A stretch of 60,000 nucleotides of DNA from NCBI GenBank assembly GCA_949358305.1, contig OX442320.1, forward strand, positions 3,986,259 to 4,046,258. The letters run 5' to 3'. Origin of the DNA: Strigamia acuminata (Eukaryota; Arthropoda; Chilopoda; Geophilomorpha; Linotaeniidae). Below the pieces are notes generated by a model. That model was not told the DNA's origin. It did not search any database and saw nothing but the letters and a program-made list of their open reading frames with translations. The number at the start of each line of letters is the position of its first letter. Positions within the stretch are counted from its first letter, which is position 1. Below, piece by piece: positions 50,556-60,000 of the stretch. The position numbers and the translations under genes were made by a program.

Positions 50556-51287
50556 TATAATGTATGTGGTGTATTAATCACAACAGTGTCATTTATTTGT
50601 CTAAATAACCTCCCCAAAAACACACTAACCCAACAACTGACCAACCATGCTTCACAACTGGTTAACCCTAACCACATGTGTCGCGTGTGGTCACAGCTGT
50701 GCTGCAGTAATGCAGTTTAGCAATCGGAGAAACTTTTATATTGCTTCTTAAATCGCCGCCAGAGTGCACTACTATCACACAATTTAGTGGTGGCGCTACT
50801 GTGCACCAAAAGTAGAAACAAACCAACAAACAAACAAGCACACACACAACAGTCATGTCAAGTTAAATAAAAGGCTTTAAAAACCTAATCTCTCGATTTT
50901 CTCTGGAGGAAGTTAACATAAATCGCGTCTTATTTTTTTAAATTGGATTATTGAAAAACCGATTCTTTGGATGTCGACCTCGATTTTAACTCGTTTTTAA
51001 AGGCTTTTATTAAAGGCTTTTATTTAACTTGACTTGAACGTTTGTTTGTTTGTTTGTTTGTTTGTTTGTGTCAACGTCCGGTCACGTGACCTGTAATGTT
51101 TCAACTTCCGGTACTTCCGGTTTGTGTAATTTCTCAAAAAAAATGAATTAAAAAATTAATCAGACGATTGGAAAGTAGACTTTTCTGGTGCAGTTTTTTG
51201 TCTACTTTCCAATGATAACGATAAAATTAATATTAAAAGTAGTTAAAAGGGAGAAAAGAATAAATTACGGCGAAATGTAACAAAAAA

Positions 51288-51988
51288 CAGCGCCACCTGG
51301 CGGATCCCGTGTCTTTTAATGGATGCCAAAATGTTTGCCGATTCTAATTTTGATGTTTTCGATACTAAAAAAGGTTCTAAAAATTCTGAAACCAGGCTAA
51401 ACCTGGTAAAAACAAAAATTCCTATCTGCCCATATATTTTTTTTAAAATATTATTTAGAAAAAGTACTTTGTTGAAAGTTTTTTGGCACGATCACGGCAA
51501 TCACGAAACAATCTGCGGTAGTAGCGTACTCTGGCGGCGATTTGAAGCACCAATATAAAAGCCTTTTTCAAAAACTTGGTTTTTTATATTTACTTGTTTA
51601 ACTTGACTTGAATGTTTGTGTGTGTGTGGGGTTCAACGTCCGGTCACGTGACCGTAAAGTAACGTTTTAGATCCGCAGCGCCACCTGGCGGAACCCGTGT
51701 CCTTTAATGGATGCCAAAATGTTCGCCGATACAAATTTTGATGTTTTCGATACTAAAAAAAATTCTAAAAATTCTGAAACCAGGCTAAACCTGATTAAAA
51801 CAAAAATTCCTATTTGCCCATGTGTTTTGTTTTTTAATATTATTTAGAAAAAGTACTTTGTTGAAGGTTTTTTGGCACGATAACGGCAATCACGAAACAA
51901 ACTGCCATAGTGGTGCACTCTGGCGGCGATTTGAACACCAATATAAAAGCCTTTTTCAAAAACTTGGTTTTTTATATTTACTTGTTTT
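51288..51988 (+). repeat. 388-bp direct tandem duplication
   Basis: The unit starting CAGCGCCACCTGGCGG at 51288 begins again at 51676 and stays about 90% alike to about 51988. Related sequence in inverse orientation occurs near 46385-46600. It is not coding. Confidence 0.8.
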
Positions 51989-52407
51989 GTGTGTATTATT
52001 ATTTGTCAAATACGAATGTATTGTCAAAATATATTTTAAAACACCATAATTAGAAAATTGGAAATGCATTGTCAAAATGTATTACGAAATGCATTCCTGT
52101 ATGTAAAGGAATATTATTTTTTAATACTTTTAGTACATTAGTACTCGCATTAAACATTAAGTGCAAATTGTTTATTATTTTTAACATCCGTTTTCAATGT
52201 ACCACTACCTTCTGGAAATGATAAAAAATTCAATAACAATCGAATTCTATAAAATATTTAATTACGACATACTTAATTTTAACTGAGTGATTATTCTTAC
52301 TCTTTTAATTGTGTATAACCTATCAGTTGCAATTCAAAGCACAGTAAACCGTAGGAAATTGTTGTGTGAGTATTTGAATATCATCTTTGCAAGATTCAAC
52401 AGTGAAA

Positions 52408-52661
52408 ATGAAGGGGACTTTTCTCAATTTGTTATTTTTCTTGCTGTTTTTGTTCATCACAATATTGTAAGTTGCAACAATCCACATATAATACCTAACA
52501 CATTTAAAACAACCAATGAAAATAACAGGATTTTTGTTTTTGTATTTTTTTTCAGTGTTACCAGTGTTAGTGGATGTGGAAAAAACCGGAAAAAGTGCGA
52601 AAAGAAAGATGATTGTTGCATGGCTTTTGACTGTCGTGATGGAGAATGTAGATTCAAATAA
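52408..52661 (+). CDS. ICK3: small secreted cystine-knot peptide, two exons
   Basis: Exon 1 is 52408-52466, exon 2 is 52556-52661, and the intron is 52467-52555 (GTAAGT...TTTTCAG, phase 2). The total is 54 codons. The start is the only ATG in exon 1 and corresponds to the second ATG of ICK1. The mature peptide is strongly basic, with cysteines C-x6-C-x5-CC-x4-C-x4-C. It is the duplicate of ICK1, sharing about 400 bases of upstream and 250 bases of downstream flank. The family role (toxin-like, antimicrobial or inhibitor) is open. Confidence 0.78.
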
Positions 52662-53724
52662 TAATGGATGAAAAATCCATTTACTTGTATGAAGTTAAAT
52701 AAATTATGCCACAACACATGATGTATGTGGTGTAAACTATGTCAATTTATTGTCTAAATAGTCTCCGACAAAACAAATTAACCAAGAAAGATGTAATAAT
52801 TTGCAAACACTTGTGTTCACACTAGACGCAATGCAAGAAAACTGACGCAACGCAAGCTGCTTGTGTTCACAAATTCTTGACGTTGACGCCAATTCCTGCC
52901 TATTATTGTTGTGGCCCATTAAATTTGTTTCTGTGACCCGACCTGTCCAGATTTCCCGGTAGTAAATTTGTTCCCAGTCCAGCCCTGCCATTGCACATAC
53001 GTAAAACTTGCCTTGTGTCAGCAGTTTTAACTTTTCTCACCAGAGGCATGACAAATTATAAAAACGACAGGTTTTGGCATAAAAATTTGTTTCTTGCTAA
53101 TTGAAACAGATTTTGCTTTTTGATCATGATGACCAAACTCTAAATTACCAAAAACAAAATTTTGGGCCATTTGACCTGAACCAATTGTGTTGTAATAATC
53201 ATGCAGCTAAATCTGTATTTAAAAATTATCAGCTTGAAATATACATTCAAATAATTCAAATAAATGCATCAAATTGCATCCCGCACGCATGAGACGTGCT
53301 TAACTGCTACTGTGCGCACGTAAGACGTGCACATTTAATTTAATTATTACTTAATTAATTATTTAATATTAATATTTAAATTTTTTAATTGGGTGCACAA
53401 ATAAACCCGTGCTCCCCTGCAACCAATTTAAATAGGATGCTCATTTGCAATGTGCTCAGATGGTCTAACCCCCAAATTGCTCATATTTTATTTTGTTTCT
53501 CTTAAAAATTCATTCCACTCGCTTCTATTCAATCAATACAGAAACCTGACTCGGATCGTTGAGAGTAAAAATAGGCTTTATGGTTTCTTTCCTAGAAAGC
53601 AGTAAATTTAAACAAACTGATCGTAAATTAAATTCTGAATAACGCCCACCACTAGGTACGTTCAAAGTTTATATTCATTCAGTTTAGTATGTTTCTGTAA
53701 ACTGCAAAAACGGAAGAAAAAAAT
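52662..53724. other. Spacer between ICK3 and the next gene
   Basis: The left 240 bases belong to the duplicated ICK flank. The rest is AT-rich with ACGCATGAGACGTGC-type words near 53285-53325 and no recognisable gene. The promoter of the gene at 53725 must lie in its right part. Confidence 0.4.
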
Positions 53725-54678
53725 ATGCTCGTGTTTCAACCACTCGGCCGAATTCAACAACGAAGAAGACGACGACTGCAACACATTGTTGGCACTGTCA
53801 TGGCCGAGCAATCGGAGATGCCAGCATTCGTCAAATCACTGAAAAACATATCAAAAGAGAAAAGAATGACTCGTTATCTGTTTTTCACATTACTCGTTGT
53901 CAATTTGGCAGTGTGTGTTTACCAAACTGCGGAGCGAATATCGCATTACTGACATCAGTCAATGCGGACTTCATTGAAACAACGCATGGTATTTTCCCAT
54001 ACGTTTATATTTTCCCACCAACAACCAAGGAATTTGATGATTATGCTGCAAAAGTGCTTGGCAAAAATGATCTCTGTAAGGGTGTAACGACAGTCATTTC
54101 CGCAGTAAAGTTCAGTAGTCGTTATAATTTACTTGATATGATAAAATATCTGAGTATCCATAATTACATAACAGATGCGCACTTTGAAATGGTAAAGCTC
54201 CATTTATCGTTCCTTCTTCTTACCAATAAATTGAGCAATTCTTTTCAGAGAAACTACCGCATTAATCTCACAATACAAAATTACGATGGCATCATACAGC
54301 CTGTTGCTCAACTGTCAAGTTGTAAGTAAAAAAAATACATCCACAATTATGATTTCTAAACCCACTGTTGATTAGCATTACGATTCCCATACGGAATATC
54401 CGATTACAAAATAGTGATCAAACTAAAATTCCCAGCAGACTGCTCAAAAGTTTATGTATGTTTTTAATGTTGCTAAAGTAATAGAATTTGTGACCTGTTA
54501 AACTTGTTCTTAAAATTTTCAGGTAAAAATAGATCATTCACCAGTCAACTATCATACATATTCAATTAATGCAGAAGCAGTGCATTTGCAACTTAAAGCA
54601 GACAAGACTGAAACGACTCGTAAAGATGGATTAAATTTGCCAGCAATGAGACATGTAGCTACAACTAATGTAGAAAAA
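53725..54678 (+). CDS. Unrecognised membrane-anchored protein, multi-exon, 3' end missing
   Basis: The proposed exons are 53725-53914, 53959-54321, 54376-54455 and 54523-54678. The last two introns (54322-54375 GTAAGT...TTAG; 54456-54522 GTATGT...TTTCAG) have consistent phases (1 and 0), and exon 4 ends at AAA|GTAAGA. The first junction is weak: a 44-bp intron or a frameshift is needed to join the two frames. The start could be the ATG at 53725 or the later ATG of MAEQSEMP. One hydrophobic segment (YLFFTLLVVNLAVCVY) lies near the N-terminus, so it is probably a signal-anchored protein. I do not recognise the family. Its next intron holds a retroelement. Confidence 0.5.
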
Positions 54679-54749
54679 GTAAGAAATCACAAAATTAAAA
54701 AAAAATATTTAAAAAAAAAAACAAGTAATTTCTGTCATTGCCATTGTCT

Positions 54750-55789
54750 TGTCACGGTCCTGACTTTGAGCAGTAATAATTTTCGAAATTTTAAGCGCAT
54801 TTTGCGCCTTTCCTTTAAATTTTCCCCAATTTTGTTGAGAGATTGTTCTAATTTCTTTAAATTATTTTGTTTTTCCCAAATCTAAATTTATTATTTTATT
54901 TTATATTATTTTCCTTATTTTTGACATTTATCTTTAATTTGGCCTGGTTTTAATCACCCCATCCAGACAATTCATGAGAATTCTGCAATAAGTTGATATA
55001 ATCGCGCTCTAAATTTGCATATTTCACCCCTGATCGCCTGTTTTCTGCTCGGTCCCCATTGGGAATTGACTTGGCCTTTGACATGTGATCAGAGGTGACT
55101 TGTTCTGTCAAGACAATTTGAACAGGGAGAATAATTTTCGCCTTCGACTAGTCAACATCTGTCTTAACTAGGAAGATTTCCAAGTGCGATTTATGTTGCG
55201 TCTCAACGCATACGGTCATTGTGCAGCCCGAATTCTCATGGTTGGCTATCTAACCACTACATTTATTATTTGCCCATTATTTGCGTACGAATTACTGGAA
55301 AAACGGCGTATTCGACGGTCTTAATTCGTCAATACATTTTATGCCACGACTGTGACTTCCTCTTCAGCCTAGACATTTTGAACTTATACTCGTCTCAATT
55401 GCGTATTCATTTCATTATCGACGGTTCGACGACGTTGTCTGCGGTTTGGTACCTGTGCGCGTGTTCACCCAACGTTTGCGCGTGTCCAGGAGAAGAAACA
55501 TACTCTTCGTAAGTACGCCTAGCATATGACGACATTTTCCCTAGTGAAGAGCGATATTTGGTCTTAAAATTCAACTATCAACGTTCGCCATTTTGCGCGG
55601 CGCCCGAATTGAATCCTGCACCCATATAAATACAGATTTCACGAATAGACGCTGTCTTAACCTAGCTACCACCCCCGGCAAAGTTTTAAGAGTTGCAGCG
55701 CCTGCAAACCTAAATTTTCTGGTTATTACAATCCCTGGAAATTCTTAAATTTCCGAAACCATTGTTAAAAAGTAGACTACGACGTGACA
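54750..55789 (+). repeat. 5' LTR of a second Ty3/Gypsy element
   Basis: Bounded by the inverted termini TGTCACG (54750) and CGTGACA (55789), and followed after four bases by a PBS. A TATA box (TATAAATA) lies at about 55624. The partner LTR is outside the window, so the bounds rest on the termini and PBS only. Confidence 0.65.
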
Positions 55790-55793
55790 ATCT

Positions 55794-55811
55794 TGGCGAG
55801 CTAGACAGGAT
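55794..55811 (+). other. Primer-binding site, tRNA-Arg-like
   Basis: TGGCGAGCTAGACAGGAT fits the tRNA-Arg PBS used by 412/mdg1-type elements except for a four-base block in the acceptor-stem part. Confidence 0.5.
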
Positions 55812-55939
55812 TCAACTCGAAACGTGTTCTAAGAGAACACAAACCACCATTTTCTTCAGTGAAGACTACGCAAGTATAGGTCGTTATATTTATTTAATTA
55901 ATTACTTATTTTTGCCGGCACACATATTATTATTTCAAC

Positions 55940-57847
55940 ATGGCTTCACGCAACGCTTTGTCGGAATCCAGTGTTTCGGACGTAGACGCTGAACTAGCAC
56001 ATACTTTGCCACTTCCAGACTCACCAATACATGAGCCGGACCAGCAGCAGGAACTACTAGTACAACCAATCTCTACTGACGTGCCATTTTCCAATCCTTG
56101 GAGGACATACGCTCAAATGGAAACGGATCAACTCCAACATGAACGGGAAGCGGCCGCGGCACGGGATCAATGGGAGGAAAATAGACGCCATTTGCAGGAC
56201 TCACTCATGGAAAGAAGACGAGTTGTGGACGGGATGCGAGCGGTTCGAGAAGAAATTCAACGAGGACCGCCGCCTCCTTACCAACCCATGTTTATGCAAC
56301 CGGAACCACAACAACATCGAAGGAATCCGCCTGCATTGACGATGGAGGCATTGATGAGAGTATTACGAGAGGATAGAAGGGAGTTACAACACGAACTTCG
56401 CCAGGAGTTGCTCGAATCAATGAGGCAGATTAGGCGCAAGCTGAACGACAGAGTGGAGGAATTTATCCATTCGCACAACGAGCGAACTCAGCCTGAACCA
56501 CCAGCACCTGAAGCAGGTTCAGGGACCACACGCGAAGGCGCTCGGGGAGCCGATTTTTCTTTTGGAGATGCTGGACGTGCGTCAGGACCACGACGCACTG
56601 GCTCTTATTCTCCGAGACGACGCCAACAACATTCACAACAGGGAGACACGACTTCCAATGTTCCACGGGACCCACCAACAGATCCTGACCCGGATTCCGC
56701 TCAAAGAGGTAACCAAGGCATACCACTCAGCGCCTCAAGACAGCACCCTCACACGAGATCTCAACTCTCGTTGGAGTCGGAGGATCAGCGTCAAGCCGCT
56801 CAGGTTGGAAGGTATAAACTTAAAGTTGAAAAAATTCCATACTTTGACCCGGATGAAGCTACTTTCGACACAGTGGACTTGTTCCTAGGTAAGCTATATG
56901 CGCACATGTTTACCATGGGAGCACCGGAAGGAATATATTTGAAAGTATACGTGGTTCTCGCGCTTCGAAATCGAGCGCAACGTTGGTGGATGGCTCTAAC
57001 TCCAAAACCAAACAATTGGGAGGACTTTGAATTAATTTTCAGGCAAGTATTTTCCATTAATTCAGCTTTAGCTAATGTTAAGTTGTCTCAGCGCAAACAA
57101 AAGCCAGGGGAACCAACTATGTCATTCCTCAGCGAGATGATTCATTATTTAAATAAAGCTGGATACAAGGATAAGAGCTTGCAGTGGGAACGAGTTCAGG
57201 ACATGATGCAAACTCAGGTCGTACAATTAATGCGTTCTTGGGGCATCAGGACGATCGACGACGCAGTCAAAATGGGCAACGACGTCAATAATCGCCTTCA
57301 GTTGGATTCGTTGCGGACTTTTGAGTACAAACAGTGCGGAGTTTCGGACCAAGAGATGCCTTTACCCGCAGGAGTGGGTCCTGCCACACGTACCAGAACG
57401 GAGGAGGAGAAGTTAAATCAACAATCTACTTCGTCCAGGTCTGGTCGTTTTTCAAGATTCAACAAAGTATTTACAGCGTTGCTCGAGGACATGTCGACTT
57501 GTGCGCTTGATCCGGAAGATCCCAACAGCGAGGAATCAAATAAGGACCCGCCAAAGGAGTCTGCATCAGCGGCAGCACAAAAGTCTGATGTCCGCGTCAT
57601 GACTGCGACTACTGCGCCAACACCTAGAACGGAAACACAGCACACATGTGCCAAGGACGTTGTTATTTTTCCAGCTGCTAAAGAAGCGCCTTCTGAGCCA
57701 AAGCTTCTGAAGAATGCTATGTGGAGAAAAACACCAACGGACAAATGGTTCATGTCTGACAGGCAATCCTGGAGACCTGTGTGCGCCGTTTGCGGCAAGG
57801 AGTGGATTCGTCAGTCGGGAAACGCCAGCGGCCTGCTCAAAGCATGA
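55940..57847 (+). CDS. gag: gag of the second retroelement
   Basis: 635 residues starting at the ATG at 55940. The N-terminus is acidic. A coiled-coil-like Gln/Glu/Arg-rich segment lies at about 60-190, followed by a Ser/Arg/Gly-rich linker. A Retrotrans_gag-like capsid region (YLKVYVVLALRNRAQRWWMA) is at about 290-460. The C-terminal end has only a C-x2-C pair (CAVC) and no full CCHC knuckle before the stop. Either the knuckle is degenerate or RNA binding uses other residues. The TGA stop overlaps the pol ATG (ATGA). Confidence 0.88.
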   Translation: MASRNALSESSVSDVDAELAHTLPLPDSPIHEPDQQQELLVQPISTDVPFSNPWRTYAQMETDQLQHEREAAAARDQWEENRRHLQDSLMERRRVVDGMRAVREEIQRGPPPPYQPMFMQPEPQQHRRNPPALTMEALMRVLREDRRELQHELRQELLESMRQIRRKLNDRVEEFIHSHNERTQPEPPAPEAGSGTTREGARGADFSFGDAGRASGPRRTGSYSPRRRQQHSQQGDTTSNVPRDPPTDPDPDSAQRGNQGIPLSASRQHPHTRSQLSLESEDQRQAAQVGRYKLKVEKIPYFDPDEATFDTVDLFLGKLYAHMFTMGAPEGIYLKVYVVLALRNRAQRWWMALTPKPNNWEDFELIFRQVFSINSALANVKLSQRKQKPGEPTMSFLSEMIHYLNKAGYKDKSLQWERVQDMMQTQVVQLMRSWGIRTIDDAVKMGNDVNNRLQLDSLRTFEYKQCGVSDQEMPLPAGVGPATRTRTEEEKLNQQSTSSRSGRFSRFNKVFTALLEDMSTCALDPEDPNSEESNKDPPKESASAAAQKSDVRVMTATTAPTPRTETQHTCAKDVVIFPAAKEAPSEPKLLKNAMWRKTPTDKWFMSDRQSWRPVCAVCGKEWIRQSGNASGLLKA

Positions 57848-60000
57848 GTCCAGAGAGTGGGTCGGATATAAACATCAAGGACTCTACTGAGAAGAAGACT
57901 GAAGAATCACCAGACATCGATGGAAGTACAAAACCGTCTACTCCGACACCAGAGGCGCCATCTGCTGTTCGAGAAGACAACAACAAATCATTAACCCCGT
58001 CTACGGACATTAAATTAACTACATCAATCAAATCAGATTCAAGTAAATCAAAAACAAAAACACCCGGTGTCGTAACACCACAACCAACAAAATCAGCGCA
58101 ACTTTCGTCTGTGAAAGCCAAGGAAACCCCCAAAAAACCAACTTCGTTGACAACGCAGAGTGAGACGTTGCAAACAAACTTCGTTCTTTTGTCGCCCGAG
58201 GAATTGCAAAAATCCGAAGAGCCAAGAATCGAAATTACGAAGACTGATCGCTTCAACAGAGAAGCACCATATATCAAGATAACATGGGCCAACGTGAGTT
58301 TTGTCACACTTTTGGATTCAGGCGCTCAGACATGTGTAATGTCAGAGTCGTTATTTAACAAACTTAAAGCCAATATGGGTTTGGAATTGCTCGAACTTCA
58401 CGAAACAGTGCGTACGGCGGCCGATGACAAAATTCCAGTTAAGGGATCTGTTAAACTGTCGGTGCGCGCACCTTTAACCGTCATTTCTTTCATTTGCTTA
58501 ATTATACCCAAAACATCAGAAGACCTTCTGTTGGGAAGAGATTTCTGCAGAGCGGTTGGTCTGTGCACAGACTTTGAATTGTGCCAGTGGTATTTGAAGG
58601 GATCACAGGAGCGAAGACAATTCATGACTTTGGAGCAAGCTAATAAGTCAGAATCTGTTCTTTTGTTTTCCATCAAGAAGCCCGATGATACAAAGGACAG
58701 CACTAGGGATGTACCAAAGGTAGAAATTAACAATATTAATTGTATTCTTCTAGAACATCGACCTTTGTCACAAGAGATTTTTGAATATCCAAATGACGAT
58801 GCTCAGCACCAAATCAAGAGGATTCGGAATCGTACACGAGATCAATGGTCATTTATATGGTCACCAAGGAGGAAGGATTCCATTAAAAAATCAAGAAAAT
58901 TCAGTTCATCATTGTTTTCAACGCTTAGCCAACGCAGACGTGCAAGACGACAGCGGAGACGTCTTTATGAATTGTCACCAACAATAAAACAACTTAACAC
59001 GCAGGGAAGACAGCTTTTGCGTCGTGTGGATGAAAGTGCGCTCATGGCCAGAGTACACGATCATTCGACGATTTCGGAGCCGCCTCTGGATGTTAACGTA
59101 CTACAATATCAACCAAGCAGTGATCCAACACAACTGGACTGGATTTACGACCAGCTGTGGTCATCATTGACGGTACCCCAAATTCGTTTATTAATTCAGA
59201 CTCTTCGACCAATTTCGAAAGTATTTCGCGAGGAGGTTGGATTATGTAATAACACTCAGTTTGAAGTAAATTTAAAACCGGACTTTAGACCAATTCATGT
59301 GCCTGTAAGACCCGTTAACCCAGCAAAAAAGATGGTAATTGACGCTTATTTGGACCAAAAACTAAAGCAAGGCATTATTCGTCGATCAAAAAGTGATTGT
59401 GCGGTGGCGCCTGTTGTTGTTCCAAAGAAGACTGGAGACTGGCGTACAGCCATGGATTTTAGACCGATGAATGCTCAAACTTTACCAGATGTCTACCCAC
59501 TACCCGACATCGATAATATATTTTCTTATTTAGGAGGATCAAATTGGTTTTCGATCATAGACGGACGAGAAGCTTTCCACCAGATTGGAGTGCGTCCGGG
59601 TGACGAGAGATTTCTCGCATTTATCACGCACAGAGGACTTTTCGAATATGTGAGAATGCCATTTGGACCCATTAATGGCCCAGCAACTCTGCAGAGAGCC
59701 ATGAACAAGACTTTGTCTAGATATCTTTACAAATTTGTGTTCGTTTATCTCGATGACGTCATAATTTTCAGCAAGACTTTCAAGGAGCATGTGCAACATC
59801 TCAAAATAATTCTTCAAGCCTTGGATGAAGCGGGATTCACGATGAACGCCAACAAGACGGAATTGTGCAGAACATCACTCGAGGTTTTGGGACACATTGT
59901 AGAGGCTGGACACATTAAACCAAATCCAAATAAGGTGACGGCAATTCAATATTTTCCGGCGCCTACCAACATCAAAGAATTACAAAGATTCAAAGGAATG
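57844..60000 (+). CDS. pol: pol of the second retroelement (runs off the right edge)
   Basis: Open without a stop from the ATG at 57844 to base 60000 (719 codons). A Thr/Ser/Lys-rich leader covers about 120 residues. It is followed by an aspartic protease (LLDSGAQ, DSG at about 157), a basic linker, then reverse transcriptase with MDFRPMN, MPFGPINGP and VYLDDVII (DD at about 635). The order and motifs are Ty3/Gypsy. The usual DLxxGYxQI motif reads IDGREAFHQI. RNase H and integrase lie beyond the window. It is in -1 phase to gag with a 4-base ATGA overlap, so either reinitiation or a frameshift makes Pol. Confidence 0.92.
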   Translation, partial: MSPESGSDINIKDSTEKKTEESPDIDGSTKPSTPTPEAPSAVREDNNKSLTPSTDIKLTTSIKSDSSKSKTKTPGVVTPQPTKSAQLSSVKAKETPKKPTSLTTQSETLQTNFVLLSPEELQKSEEPRIEITKTDRFNREAPYIKITWANVSFVTLLDSGAQTCVMSESLFNKLKANMGLELLELHETVRTAADDKIPVKGSVKLSVRAPLTVISFICLIIPKTSEDLLLGRDFCRAVGLCTDFELCQWYLKGSQERRQFMTLEQANKSESVLLFSIKKPDDTKDSTRDVPKVEINNINCILLEHRPLSQEIFEYPNDDAQHQIKRIRNRTRDQWSFIWSPRRKDSIKKSRKFSSSLFSTLSQRRRARRQRRRLYELSPTIKQLNTQGRQLLRRVDESALMARVHDHSTISEPPLDVNVLQYQPSSDPTQLDWIYDQLWSSLTVPQIRLLIQTLRPISKVFREEVGLCNNTQFEVNLKPDFRPIHVPVRPVNPAKKMVIDAYLDQKLKQGIIRRSKSDCAVAPVVVPKKTGDWRTAMDFRPMNAQTLPDVYPLPDIDNIFSYLGGSNWFSIIDGREAFHQIGVRPGDERFLAFITHRGLFEYVRMPFGPINGPATLQRAMNKTLSRYLYKFVFVYLDDVIIFSKTFKEHVQHLKIILQALDEAGFTMNANKTELCRTSLEVLGHIVEAGHIKPNPNKVTAIQYFPAPTNIKELQRFKGM

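Larger units (their letters stand above)
50631..52900 (+). repeat. Segmental duplication, copy B (contains ICK3)
   Basis: Partner of 46131-47932. It is enlarged by about 1 kb inserted between 51000 and 52008, which holds a (GTTT)n run (about 51045-51070) and a 388-bp tandem repeat. Confidence 0.7.
54750..60000 (+). mobile_element. Ty3/Gypsy element in an intron of the 53725 gene (partial)
   Basis: LTR, PBS, gag and pol follow in order in the sense direction of the host gene, 72 bases after its exon 4 donor. The reading frames seen are free of stops, so the element may be active or recently so. Confidence 0.8.

Noticed and set aside
57837-58733. Minus-strand ORFs of 156 and 111 codons
   Set aside because: They lie opposite the uninterrupted pol frame that has protease and RT motifs.
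1-60000. CRISPR arrays, operons, Shine-Dalgarno sites
   Set aside because: Introns, poly(A) signals, Toll receptors and LTR elements show a eukaryotic nuclear sequence; no spaced direct repeats of CRISPR type were seen.

Overview
The window looks like AT-rich, repeat-laden nuclear DNA from an arthropod. The evidence is Toll-type receptors with two LRR/cysteine-flank blocks, one membrane segment and a TIR domain, together with short GT-AG introns, inhibitor-cystine-knot (ICK) mini-genes, a THAP-domain relic, Ty3/Gypsy elements and many foldback MITEs. A chelicerate or myriapod would fit best, but the species cannot be fixed from this sequence.

Region 1 (1-44,200) is a tandem cluster of seven Toll-like receptor genes. 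Here they are called T1 (partial, left edge, +), T2 (2975-6100, +), T3 (8462-11731, +), T4 (12735-28828, +, split by a retrotransposon), T5 (30176-33289, +), T6 (34413-37523, -) and T7 (40715-43936, -). Each full copy has a short 5'UTR intron whose AG touches the start ATG, followed by one uninterrupted coding exon. Two subfamilies are visible. T1, T2, T4 and T7 are type A, and T5 and T6 are type B. T3 is a chimera with an A-type 5' half and a B-type 3' half. T2-T7 share a proximal upstream module with GATA-like boxes; T2 and T3 also carry kappaB-like sites. T5 and T6 are an inverted duplicate pair.

Region 2 (14,409-27,276, inside T4) is a complete 12.9-kb Ty3/Gypsy LTR element on the minus strand. 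It has two 820-bp LTRs that look identical, a TGTT target duplication, a PBS resembling the tRNA-Pro type, a long Gag, an A AAA AAC slippery site leading into Pol, and a large third ORF that appears to be spliced. T4 is otherwise in frame on both sides, so the insertion looks very recent.

Region 3 (44,200-53,000) is a mosaic of segmental duplications and MITEs carrying three small two-exon genes for secreted six-cysteine ICK (knottin-like) peptides.

Region 4 (53,700-60,000) holds exons of an unrecognised membrane-anchored host protein. A second, sense-oriented Ty3/Gypsy element sits in its intron: LTR 54,750-55,789, Gag 55,940-57,847, and Pol from 57,844 running off the right edge.

Functionally, the Toll genes would give cell-surface innate sensing or developmental signalling through TIR adaptors. 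The ICK peptides are secreted and could be effectors, but nothing in the sequence proves that the two sets work together. All family assignments come from reading motifs by eye; no database search was run.
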